NCBI GenBank assembly: GCA_041568735.1
Contig: JBFFZG010000147.1
Coordinates: forward strand, 1-11,910
Reading direction: 5' to 3'
Length of the DNA stretch: 11,910 nucleotides
Source of the DNA: WTJY01 sp041568735
GTDB taxonomy: Bacteria > Chloroflexota > Anaerolineae > Promineifilales > Promineifilaceae
The notes beneath the pieces were generated by a model. It did not search any database. It saw nothing but the letters and a program-made list of their open reading frames with translations, and was not told where the DNA came from. This document shows positions 1 to 6,334 of this stretch, in pieces (position 1 is the stretch's first letter; every line of letters starts with the position of its first letter). Position numbers and translations under genes: made by a program.

Positions 1-47
1 CAACCGCTACCCCGACAGCCACCCCAACCGCTACCGCGACAGCCACC
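1..47 (+). repeat. 24-bp tandem repeat coding for the Thr/Pro linker
   Basis: Positions 1-23 and 24-47 are two copies of a 24-bp unit (eight codons) that differ at one base, c or g, in the middle. The first copy lacks its first base at the window edge. Degenerate ACC-CCG-ACA style codons continue to about position 95. The unit keeps the frame and encodes Thr/Pro/Ala, so array length can change by slippage without breaking the protein. Confidence 0.8.
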
Positions 48-437
48 CCGACATTAACGCCAACAAGCACCCCAACTGCTACTGCAACGGCCGCTGCCGG
101 TTTCCTTCATATAGGTGATTTGGATGGCAGTGAAGCTAACCTGCCCGGCGGAATTTGGAGAGCCAGCGTGGTGATTACCGTGCATGGCAGTGACCATGCA
201 CCTCTGGCCAATGCCCAGGTAAACGGCGTCTGGTCAAGAGGAGCGGGTGGAAACGGCAGTTGTGTGACGGATGTCAGCGGCCGTTGTAGCCTGATCATGA
301 ATAACATCCCCCGGCGGGTGAAATTCGTTCAATTGACAATAGAAGACGTCCTGGCCAGTAATCGAACCTACAGGCCACAAGAAAATCACGATCCCGATAA
401 CGATAGTGATGGCACGATTATCGTCGTGACCCGGTAA
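1..437 (+). CDS. C-terminal part of an exported protein with Thr/Pro linker and small two-Cys domain (5' end outside window)
   Basis: The reading frame is open from position 3 to a TAA at 435-437, and no start lies in the window, so only the last ~144 residues are seen. The first ~30 are an alternating Thr-Ala-Thr-Pro linker, typical of surface or secreted proteins. After it comes a ~110-residue domain opening HIGDLDGSE and containing a GSW-like VNGVWSRG strand, two cysteines seven residues apart (SCVTDVSGRC), and an Asp-rich HDPDNDSDGT stretch near the end. From memory, domains of this pattern sit at the C-terminus of exported subtilisin-like proteases and other surface proteins of Chloroflexota; it resembles an Ig-like beta-sandwich. 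The cysteines may form a disulfide outside the cell, and the Asp/Asn run may bind calcium; both are inferences. The catalytic or main part of the protein is upstream and unknown. It ends 10 bases before the convergent TPR remnant. Confidence 0.75.
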   Translation, partial: TATPTATPTATATATPTLTPTSTPTATATAAAGFLHIGDLDGSEANLPGGIWRASVVITVHGSDHAPLANAQVNGVWSRGAGGNGSCVTDVSGRCSLIMNNIPRRVKFVQLTIEDVLASNRTYRPQENHDPDNDSDGTIIVVTR

Positions 438-447
438 TTTCAACAAG

Positions 448-1034
448 TCACGAAGGATAGATGTCACCCCGGCCGCTGGCGGTGTAGATCGTGGCCAGGT
501 CGTTGAACAGAATGGCCAGCAGTTCCTGATCTTCGGTCCGCCGGGCCAGGGCAACCGCCTCTTCGACAAAGCTGATACCGCGGCTCAGATTGGCGGCACT
601 TGTCCGCTCGATCAGGAGGTGATTCCACGGCGCCCGGGCTTCTGCGACTTCATCTCCGGCCGTTCGGGCCAGGTCGAGTGCCTGGCTGGCGACCATCAGG
701 GCGCGGTGGTGATCGCGTGTTTCGTATAGCAACGAGGTAAATGTTCCCTCGGCATTCAGAGCAGCCACCGTCAGGTCAGTCTCCCCTCGGAATTTCCCCA
801 GGTCGGCCAATTCCCGAAAGTGAACCGACGCTTCTTTAATCAGTTTGAGCAGCGCCAGCGAAAGGCTGAGCTGAAGGTAAAGGCGGCGGATTTGCCTGAG
901 TTCAATGGTCGGAGCTCGACCCTCGACGAGCAGACGGCGTGCATTTTCGTAGTGGGTAACCGCGTCCTGCAGGGCAAACAGATAGCCGGCGTCATCGCCG
1001 GCCGCCAGGCTGTAGCGGAAAGCTGGTTCGTCGA
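448..1034 (-). pseudogene. TPR-region remnant, diverged duplicate of part of the adjacent cyclase gene
   Basis: Read on the minus strand, 1034 down to about 469 aligns without a gap to 3081-2516 of the cyclase-ATPase-TPR gene (constant offset 2047). By eye about three quarters of the ~188 encoded residues are identical, for example AAGDDAGYLFALQDAVTHYE against AAGDAAGYLFALQDAVTHYE. Similarity stops sharply at both ends: after ASGR at ~469 the frame runs a few unrelated codons to a TGA at 448-450, and beyond 1034 the sequence is transposase-like. It covers only about four to five TPR-like helical hairpins, with no cyclase or ATPase part. The frame is intact, but Pro replaces Leu in the helix EARAPWNH, which suggests relaxed constraint. 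A gene finder would probably report 448-1332 as one 294-residue protein; I read that as a chimera of remnants. A functional short TPR protein cannot be excluded. Confidence 0.75.
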
Positions 1035-1194
1035 ACTGCTGCCGGCTGAAGAGACGATACCAACTACTCCAATCCCCCTCGGTCACCCCCAGGGTCAGCA
1101 GCAGGTGGGTCACCGAGTGCCGTGAAAAGGCAAACTCCTCCGCCAGCAGCAGGGCCACCGCTCGCTGGTAGGCCCGCTCTTGTTTGTACAAGGG
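1027..1194 (-). mobile_element. N-terminal fragment of a DDE-type (IS4/IS701-like) transposase
   Basis: Minus-strand codons at 1194-1027 encode a ~55-residue stretch with the pattern ERAYQRAVALLLAEEF, then FSRHSVTHLLLTLGV, then DWSSWYRLFSRQQFDE. From memory this is the N-terminal helical region of DDE transposases common in Chloroflexota, in which a block such as ARHTVTQ..LALGLTD.DWSAWYRLFSR precedes the catalytic core. The catalytic DDE part is absent: the frame passes directly into the TPR remnant at about 1030, where both partners share the Asp-Glu codons of FDE / LDE. No terminal inverted repeats or target duplication were found around it, so this is a dead remnant, not a mobile unit. The family call rests on memory of one block; the fragment nature is firmer than the exact IS family. 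Confidence 0.55.
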
Positions 1195-1344
1195 CCTGTG
1201 CGCCGGTTTGCCCGGCGGGAGGAGGAACTCGCCGCTCTGCGCCGCAGCCTGGAGGAGGCGGTGGCCGGGGACGGCCGTGTTGTTTTCATTAACGGGGAAG
1301 CCGGCAGGGGCAAAACCGCCCTGCTGACCCATTTTGCCGAGCAG
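1180..1344 (+). pseudogene. N-terminal remnant of an AAA/STAND-type ATPase (Walker A end)
   Basis: A plus-strand frame running from 1180 (TTG) to 1500 begins FVQGPVRRFARREEELAALR, then reaches a beta strand and P-loop VVFINGEAGRGKTALL, with Walker A at 1294-1317. This is the standard opening of the ATPase domain in signal-transduction ATPases and LuxR/BTAD-type regulators (FVGRE.EL..L ... GEAGSGKT). Nothing after the P-loop is preserved: no Walker B, no sensor motifs. From about 1340 the frame is a different protein. It is not a copy of the ATPase in the neighbouring cyclase gene, whose P-loop is GEPGIGKS. No ribosome site precedes the TTG, and the region overlaps the antisense transposase end, so I treat it as a remnant. 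Confidence 0.65.
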
Positions 1345-1500
1345 ATCCTAGCCGATGAAGTTCCGCTGCTGCCTCTGGTCTACCAGCCGCTCAATCTAAT
1401 GGTCAAGCCGTGGATTCGTCGCTATCCAACGGCCGCGGTCAAGTACCCCGGCTTCTGGAAGGATGTTGTGATCGATAGGGGGGCTGCCGGCAGAAGATAG
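1333..1500 (+). pseudogene. C-terminal remnant of an oligopeptide ABC transporter substrate-binding protein (family 5)
   Basis: Continuing in the same frame as the ATPase remnant, the codons from ~1333 encode AEQILADEVPLLPLVYQ, then MVKPWI, then KYPGFWKDVVIDR, ending at TAG 1498-1500. The pattern of an 'AE.IL..E.P..PL.Y' helix-turn, a 'VKPWV' strand and a final 'WKDV.I' strand is the C-terminus of DppA/OppA-type peptide-binding lipoproteins (SBP_bac_5). In an intact gene about 500 residues would precede it; here only ~50 remain, spliced behind a P-loop. The join lies between about 1327 and 1350, where HFAEQ could belong to either partner. A gene finder may call 1180-1500 as one 106-residue protein; its two halves belong to unrelated families. 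Confidence 0.65.
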
Positions 1501-1507
1501 GCCATTT

Positions 1508-4500
1508 TCACAAGGAGGTATGCGGAACCGGGCCGGAACGGCCGGCCAGAAGTTCGGCGGCTTTGGGCAGCGCAGCGAAGGCCCTGCGCCTCTTTTCCGA
1601 TCCGGCGTGATCGAGGATAAAACGGACGATTTCGGTGCCCACTTCTTGGTAGCGGGCGGCTGCGGCCGAATTGCCCCGGTCCGCCGCCAGGCGGCTCAGC
1701 TCATAGAGGATACGCCAGGCGACCTGGCGCTCCCCGATATCCCGAGCGATGCGGTGTCCCTCTTCCAGCGCGGTGACAGCGGCTTCGGTCTGGCCGCGGG
1801 CCTGAGCCAATCGGGCCCGCATCAGGCAGACTTCGACCATGTGGCCCCGGTAGTTAAGACGCTCGAGCACCCCGGCGTAGACGGCACAGGCAGCCTCGGC
1901 CGCCGTCAGATCGCCGTCGGCCAGGGCCACCTCGATCTGGGCCTGGGGAACGATCCAGAAGGACAGGGCCCCCGGCATCGTGAAATTGGGGTCGAAGCTG
2001 GCTGTGCTTTCGTCGATGGCGGCCCGGGCGGCGGCCCGATCCCCCCGCCGCAGGTGGAGCCGGGCCAGCAGGGCATGGGTGGCGGGGCGGGCGAACCGGG
2101 GGACGACGTCGTGCAGAAGGAGCGCTTTCTGACAGGCGTCAATGCCTTCGTCATCGCCGCCGAAGTAGAAGTAGATCATGGCCTGCACCTGGTAGGCGAC
2201 GACGAGCAGAAAGCGGTAGGAAAAGGACTCCTCCATGGCCAGAAGGGCTTCCAGGCCGGCCAGGGCGGCGGCGATATCGCCCTGCTTGGCCTGAACGGTC
2301 GCCAGATTGAGAGTCAGCATGGGAAAGTTGCGAAGCCCGCCGATGGGGTCGGTGACCCGGCGCCCTTCCTCGAAATAAGCGGCGGCAGCCGCCAGCCGGC
2401 CGCTGTCTCGATTGAGCATGCCCAGGAAATTATAGGTGTTGCCGAGCATTGACGGGTTGTGCAGCCGGCGGAGGATGGCCTCTGCTTCGACCAGGTTGGC
2501 GCTGGCCGCTTCCAGCCGGCCGCTGGCGGCGTAGATGGTGGCCAGGTCATTGAGCAGGATGGCCAGCAGCTCCTGGTCTCCGGCCCGCCGGGCCAGGGCG
2601 ACCGCTTCCTCCCCAAAGGCGATGCCGTGGCTTGGATCGGCGGCGCTCGTCCGCTCGATCAGGAGGTGGTTCCACAATGCCCGCGCTTCGGCGACTTCAT
2701 CCTTTGCAGCCCGGGCCAGGTCGAGCGCCTGGCCGGAGACTGCCCGGGCGCGCTGGAGATCGTGTGTTTCGTATAGCAAGGCTGTAATCATTCCCTCGGC
2801 ATTCAAAGCGGCCACCGTCAGGGCGGTTTCCCCGCGGCGGTGTCCCAGGTCGGCCAGCTCCCGGTAGCGAACCACCGCCTCTTTAAACCGGTTGAGCAGC
2901 TCCAGCGAACGGCCGAGCTGGAGGTAGAGGCGGCGAATCTGCCCGACCTCGGCGGCCGGCGCCCGGCCCTCGGTGAACAGACGGCGCGCGTTTTCGTAGT
3001 GGGTGACCGCATCCTGCAGGGCAAATAGATAGCCGGCAGCATCGCCGGCGGCCAGACTGTAGGAGAAAGCCGGTTCGTCCAACCCGGCGGCCAGTGCGTG
3101 ATTGGCCATTTCGCCGAGGTAGGAAGTTGGATTCTCGCCGTAAAGCCCTTCCAGCGACCGCAGGGCCAGCGCATGCAGGGTCTGGCGGCGCGCCCGCAGC
3201 TGCATCCGGTAGGCCGCATCGCGCAGCAGGGCGTGGCGGAAGATGTAGCGAATTTCGCTGACGGCCGACCAGATCGCTTCCCGTTCGGCTCCCGCGACCC
3301 TGGCCGGGAGGTCGGCGTCGTGCTGGAGCATCTCGGAAAGAAGGCGAATTTCGAATTCACGACCCAGAACAGCCGCCGTCTGCACGACGTCGCGGATCTC
3401 CTGGGTCAGTCGATCGAGCCGGGCGATGAGGACGGCGTGCACGTCGCGCGGGAGGAAAGCCGGTGTCAAGGCTTGATAATCCCAGCCGGCCGGTGTCGTT
3501 TCCAGCTGGTTTTCTTCCCGCAGGTGGCGCAGGATCTGCTCGGCAAAAAAGGGATTGCCCTCGGCGCGGCTGCTGATCAAGTCGAGCAGGCGGGGAGCGG
3601 CCGGTCCGTCGAGGTGTGCCTGTGCCAGGCGGCCCAGATCTTCAAGGACCAGGCCGGTCAGCTCAATATCGAGCCGCCGGATGCCGGAAGGGGCCGGCGA
3701 AGCGCCTTCGGGGCGAGTCGTGGCCAGAACGACGAGGGGGAATTCGGCCAGCTTCCGCAGGAAGCGGGGAAAAAAAGCCCAGGAATCCTCGTCGATCCAA
3801 TGGATGTCCTCCCAGAAAAACAGGACCGGCTGCCGTTGGCACTCGGCGATCAGCAGCGTTTCGATCGCACTGAGAGTCATTTCCTGCCGGCTGCGCGCGT
3901 CGAGCCGGGCGAAAGAGGAGTCGGGCCAATACAGGCCGGCGAGGGCGCCGAGAAAGGATCGCAGGCGTTCGATCGCTTCGGCCAGCTCCGGATCGCCGGT
4001 GCGGTCTATCAGCTCATCCAGCTTCCGGTTGAAGGCCCGTTTGTTGCGCGCTTCGACCGTCGTGCCTGAAATGGCGAAATACTGTCTGAGCCAGTAGCGG
4101 AATGGGTTGAGGGAATGGCGCAGAATTTCATCGGTCTGCGCGACAAACAGGGAAAAGGGGGGCCGGTCGGGATTTTCGTTGATCCGGGACAGGTATTCAT
4201 GAACCAGCCGGCTCTTGCCGATGCCCGGTTCTCCCCGAATCAGGCACAGGCCGGCAAAACGGCCGTTGAAAATGGGGGCGGTAAACTTCTCGAGAGCGGC
4301 GATTTCGCTTTCCCGGCCGAACACCGTGCCGGAATAAAAAGCCTCCGCCTGATCTTTTTTTTCCAGAAGAACAAAGACCTTTTGAGGCAGGGAGAAGCCC
4401 TTGAAAGGCTGCTCTCCCAGGTAATCCAGCTCGAAACGGGTATGGGCTTTTTCCGCCGCGAACTCGTCAAGCCAGATCTCTCCCCGGGGAGCACCGGCCA

Positions 4501-5545
4501 TGAAGCGGGCGGCCAGGTTGACGCCACGGCCATAGCAGGTGTACTCCCCATGAAGTGTCGACCCGATGGTGCCGGCATGGGCGATGCGGTAGGTGACACC
4601 GGCTTTGATGGGAACGACCGTCTGTGACTGCAGGTCGAGGATAAACTGCAAGGCCCGCTGGACGTCATTTTCATGAGCCGTTGGGGCTCCCCAGAAGAGG
4701 AGCAGATGGGCTCCCTTATCGCCGAAGTCGAGCCGGTTGAGCAGCCCTCCGAAGCGATCCTGGAGGTCAAACACGGTCTGCATGAAAGGGGTCAACTGTT
4801 CTTCGCTCTCCAGGGAGGGCAGGCTGATGAATACGTTGACCACCTGGCGGAATTCCCCGATCGCACCGGCTCGCGTGAGCGCAGCCGGGAAAAAACGGCC
4901 GGCCAGCTCATTGTGGTCTGGGGCCGGGTTGAACAGACGGGCGGCCGGCAGGGATGCCGTCACGGCCAGGACCCGCTGGAAGGCTCCCACAGCCTCGGTT
5001 GTCAGGCCGGAGGCCAGCTGGTCGACGAAGGCGCTGTCGAGGACGAGGTCGCCGGGAGCGGCGGCTTTCTCGGCAGCGGCCGCCCCGGTGATGGCCGTCC
5101 CCTGAAAATAGTAAGTGGCCCTCCGGCCGCCGGCCGCGGAGATAATACCCCAGGCCACCTTCCCGGCCGCGCCGCCGACTTTGGCGGTAATGTGAAAAGA
5201 GCCGTAAGGGGTTTCCCTTTTGGGATCTCGCTTCATTTCGGTCTGGATAGCACGGGCGGCCGCCAGGGCGTCAATGGGGGAGTCGGGAAAGAGAGCGGAA
5301 AAGGCGTCCCCGGAAAAATGGGTGATGAACCCGCCGTGCCCGTAAACGGCGTGGACCAGGGGATCGAAAACGCTGTTCATGACGCCGGCCAGGATTTCAG
5401 CCCCGTGCTGGCCGTGCTGCATCAGCTCGTCGGTCAGGGCGCTGAAGCCGCTGATATCGACAAAGAGAGCGGCGGCTGTCAAACGGCCGTAGTTTTCTCT
5501 GGCCGCCATGCGCTCGAGGATGAAAGGGGGGACGAGTCGGGTCAT
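1508..5545 (-). CDS. Class III adenylyl cyclase (two cyclase domains) - ATPase - TPR protein, soluble-adenylyl-cyclase-like
   Basis: Predicted cytosolic enzyme making cAMP from ATP. Residues count from ATG 5543-5545 (1345 residues). C1, about 25-175: FVDISGF gives metal Asp30 and HFSGD gives metal Asp80. C2, about 235-390, lacks the metal site (VFISLP) but has FGDKG (Lys277), EYTCYGRGVNLAAR with Thr336, Asn343 and Arg347. These match, from memory, the adenine-recognising Lys/Thr and the transition-state Asn/Arg of human sAC. An ATPase follows: FGRE at ~409, Walker A GEPGIGKS 438-445, Walker B PVLFFWEDIHW ~573-583. TPR-like helices fill ~800-1320. There is no membrane segment or signal peptide. 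The order C1-C2-ATPase-TPR matches ADCY10. His76 sits where sAC has the bicarbonate-site lysine. Start: a TTG at 5567-5569 would add 8 residues; neither site has a clear ribosome site, so I chose the ATG, which lies just before the conserved-looking LVPPFILERM. The gene stands alone; part of its TPR region is duplicated at 469-1034. Confidence 0.9.
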   Translation of the reverse strand: MTRLVPPFILERMAARENYGRLTAAALFVDISGFSALTDELMQHGQHGAEILAGVMNSVFDPLVHAVYGHGGFITHFSGDAFSALFPDSPIDALAAARAIQTEMKRDPKRETPYGSFHITAKVGGAAGKVAWGIISAAGGRRATYYFQGTAITGAAAAEKAAAPGDLVLDSAFVDQLASGLTTEAVGAFQRVLAVTASLPAARLFNPAPDHNELAGRFFPAALTRAGAIGEFRQVVNVFISLPSLESEEQLTPFMQTVFDLQDRFGGLLNRLDFGDKGAHLLLFWGAPTAHENDVQRALQFILDLQSQTVVPIKAGVTYRIAHAGTIGSTLHGEYTCYGRGVNLAARFMAGAPRGEIWLDEFAAEKAHTRFELDYLGEQPFKGFSLPQKVFVLLEKKDQAEAFYSGTVFGRESEIAALEKFTAPIFNGRFAGLCLIRGEPGIGKSRLVHEYLSRINENPDRPPFSLFVAQTDEILRHSLNPFRYWLRQYFAISGTTVEARNKRAFNRKLDELIDRTGDPELAEAIERLRSFLGALAGLYWPDSSFARLDARSRQEMTLSAIETLLIAECQRQPVLFFWEDIHWIDEDSWAFFPRFLRKLAEFPLVVLATTRPEGASPAPSGIRRLDIELTGLVLEDLGRLAQAHLDGPAAPRLLDLISSRAEGNPFFAEQILRHLREENQLETTPAGWDYQALTPAFLPRDVHAVLIARLDRLTQEIRDVVQTAAVLGREFEIRLLSEMLQHDADLPARVAGAEREAIWSAVSEIRYIFRHALLRDAAYRMQLRARRQTLHALALRSLEGLYGENPTSYLGEMANHALAAGLDEPAFSYSLAAGDAAGYLFALQDAVTHYENARRLFTEGRAPAAEVGQIRRLYLQLGRSLELLNRFKEAVVRYRELADLGHRRGETALTVAALNAEGMITALLYETHDLQRARAVSGQALDLARAAKDEVAEARALWNHLLIERTSAADPSHGIAFGEEAVALARRAGDQELLAILLNDLATIYAASGRLEAASANLVEAEAILRRLHNPSMLGNTYNFLGMLNRDSGRLAAAAAYFEEGRRVTDPIGGLRNFPMLTLNLATVQAKQGDIAAALAGLEALLAMEESFSYRFLLVVAYQVQAMIYFYFGGDDEGIDACQKALLLHDVVPRFARPATHALLARLHLRRGDRAAARAAIDESTASFDPNFTMPGALSFWIVPQAQIEVALADGDLTAAEAACAVYAGVLERLNYRGHMVEVCLMRARLAQARGQTEAAVTALEEGHRIARDIGERQVAWRILYELSRLAADRGNSAAAARYQEVGTEIVRFILDHAGSEKRRRAFAALPKAAELLAGRSGPVPHTSL

Positions 5546-5621
5546 GCTGTCAGTCGGCGGGAATGACAACGCGAGCGGGTGTCCAAATGTACTTGAAAGA
5601 ACCCGTGGAAAAGTTGCTTGA

Positions 5622-5627
5622 ATAATA
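5622..5627 (-). promoter_or_regulatory. Possible -10 box for the cyclase gene
   Basis: On the minus strand the sequence reads TATTAT (five of six matches to TATAAT) within TATGCTATTATTC, in a locally AT-rich patch about 77 bases upstream of the ATG. No convincing -35 hexamer lies 16-18 bases farther upstream. Position and composition support it more than the match does. Confidence 0.25.
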
Positions 5628-5697
5628 GCATAGATCTGGCTGAAATTCGGGACTCCGGCACAACACCGGACTGAGAAAAAATGGTCGCACGCTCACA

Positions 5698-5950
5698 GGG
5701 AAGTTGGCACGAGCGGAGGTGGGAGCCTTAATTTCCCGGAAACTCGAAGTTTCCGGGAAAATATGGGGGTTTGCTTCCCAGCATACGCGCCTTTGCCCCG
5801 ATAAACCTTCCGTCTTTTTGCGACTTTTTTCACGGGTCGCCCGCGAAGGGGAACCACATGTTGCCAGGGGTCTTCCCCTGCTTCTGCGGGGCGCCAACGA
5901 CCCGATCGTTGCCCGGTAATCCAGGGATCAAGCCGGCCGGCCAACTTCCC
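5698..5950. repeat. Structured element bounded by an 11-bp perfect inverted repeat (MITE-like or structured RNA candidate)
   Basis: GGGAAGTTGGC at 5698-5708 is the exact reverse complement of GCCAACTTCCC at 5940-5950. Between them lie several perfect hairpins: 5732-5760 (13-bp arms), 5865-5880 (CAGGGG-tctt-CCCCTG) and 5896-5910 (AACGA-cccga-TCGTT). The arrangement fits either a small non-autonomous mobile element of ~253 bp or an RNA with a closing helix and branches. I see no target-site duplication: flanks read ...ctcaca and aaaagaaa. An 11-bp match could arise by chance in a gap of this size with modest probability, so the call is tentative. Confidence 0.35.
5732..5760. repeat. Perfect 13-bp inverted repeat (hairpin)
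   Basis: TTTCCCGGAAACT (5732-5744), loop CGA, AGTTTCCGGGAAA (5748-5760). The arms are exact reverse complements. It ends in A-rich sequence on the plus strand, and on the minus strand the stem is followed by TTAAGG, not a T-tract, so it is a poor classical terminator. It lies between divergent promoters, which argues against a terminator role and for a protein-binding palindrome or a dispersed palindromic repeat. Confidence 0.8.
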
Positions 5951-6322
5951 AAAAGAAAGGGACTTTGTCTCTGGTTCCCGGGATGGTCGATCTGGCAAAC
6001 TGAAAGCTGATCGTGCGCAAAGTCGATTCCATCAATCGTGAAAAAAGTCTCGGCAGAATGGCGAATGATGAGGATCCGCATCGGTTTGCGCCGCAGACGG
6101 CCTGGAACCGGTTGGCCTGGAGAGTGAAGGGAAAGGTTGAAATTAGGGGAGGCGTACATGCCCTGACAGACAATGATTGGGGAGACAATGGAGGAGGATT
6201 GGGAGGTGATCTGGCTGTTTCTTCAGAACCTTCCGCCCCCCGCAGATGGCATGGGCTGATACCTGGTCGCGGCGCCATCCCTCGCGCCTGAAAAGGAGGA
6301 CGCAGCGGATCCAGGTGGTTGC

Positions 6323-6328
6323 AGGAGG
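6323..6328 (+). promoter_or_regulatory. Strong Shine-Dalgarno for the membrane protein gene
   Basis: AGGAGG lies 6 bases before ATG 6335-6337. This full consensus site decides the start and contrasts with the cyclase and kinase genes, which lack one. Confidence 0.85.
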
Positions 6329-6334
6329 TTTTTC

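Larger units (their letters stand above)
5570..6334. other. 765-bp intergenic region without a supportable gene
   Basis: This gap separates two divergently transcribed genes and should hold both promoters. Short open frames occur on both strands, the longest about 115 codons, but none has a ribosome site, a recognisable motif or consistent codon use. What can be seen is a weak -10 box for the cyclase gene (5622-5627), a TCCGG-cacaaca-CCGGA hairpin near 5653-5670, a perfect 13-bp hairpin (5732-5760), smaller hairpins to about 5910, and an 11-bp inverted repeat at 5698-5708 and 5940-5950 enclosing them. From 5951 to about 6320 I see nothing I can name. Confidence 0.6.

Noticed and set aside
1..100. 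CRISPR-like tandem repeat at the window start
   Set aside because: The repeats are directly adjacent with no spacers, and they keep a Thr/Pro reading frame.
1486..1500. GCTGCCGGCAG palindrome as terminator of the cyclase gene
   Set aside because: The stem has no loop of usable size and no T-run follows it on the minus strand.
1520..4070. Long open frames (up to ~320 codons) antisense to the cyclase gene
   Set aside because: They have the low-complexity composition expected of the complement of a GC-rich gene, lack ribosome sites and motifs, and lie over codons of a clearly real protein.
5550..5897. A 115-codon minus-strand frame upstream of the cyclase gene
   Set aside because: It covers the hairpins and the likely cyclase promoter, has no recognisable domain or ribosome site, and overlaps the cyclase start region.
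6013..6291. A 92-codon plus-strand frame starting GTG before the membrane protein gene
   Set aside because: No ribosome site, no motif, Gly/Arg-rich composition of random GC-rich DNA, and overlapping frames of similar length on the other strand.
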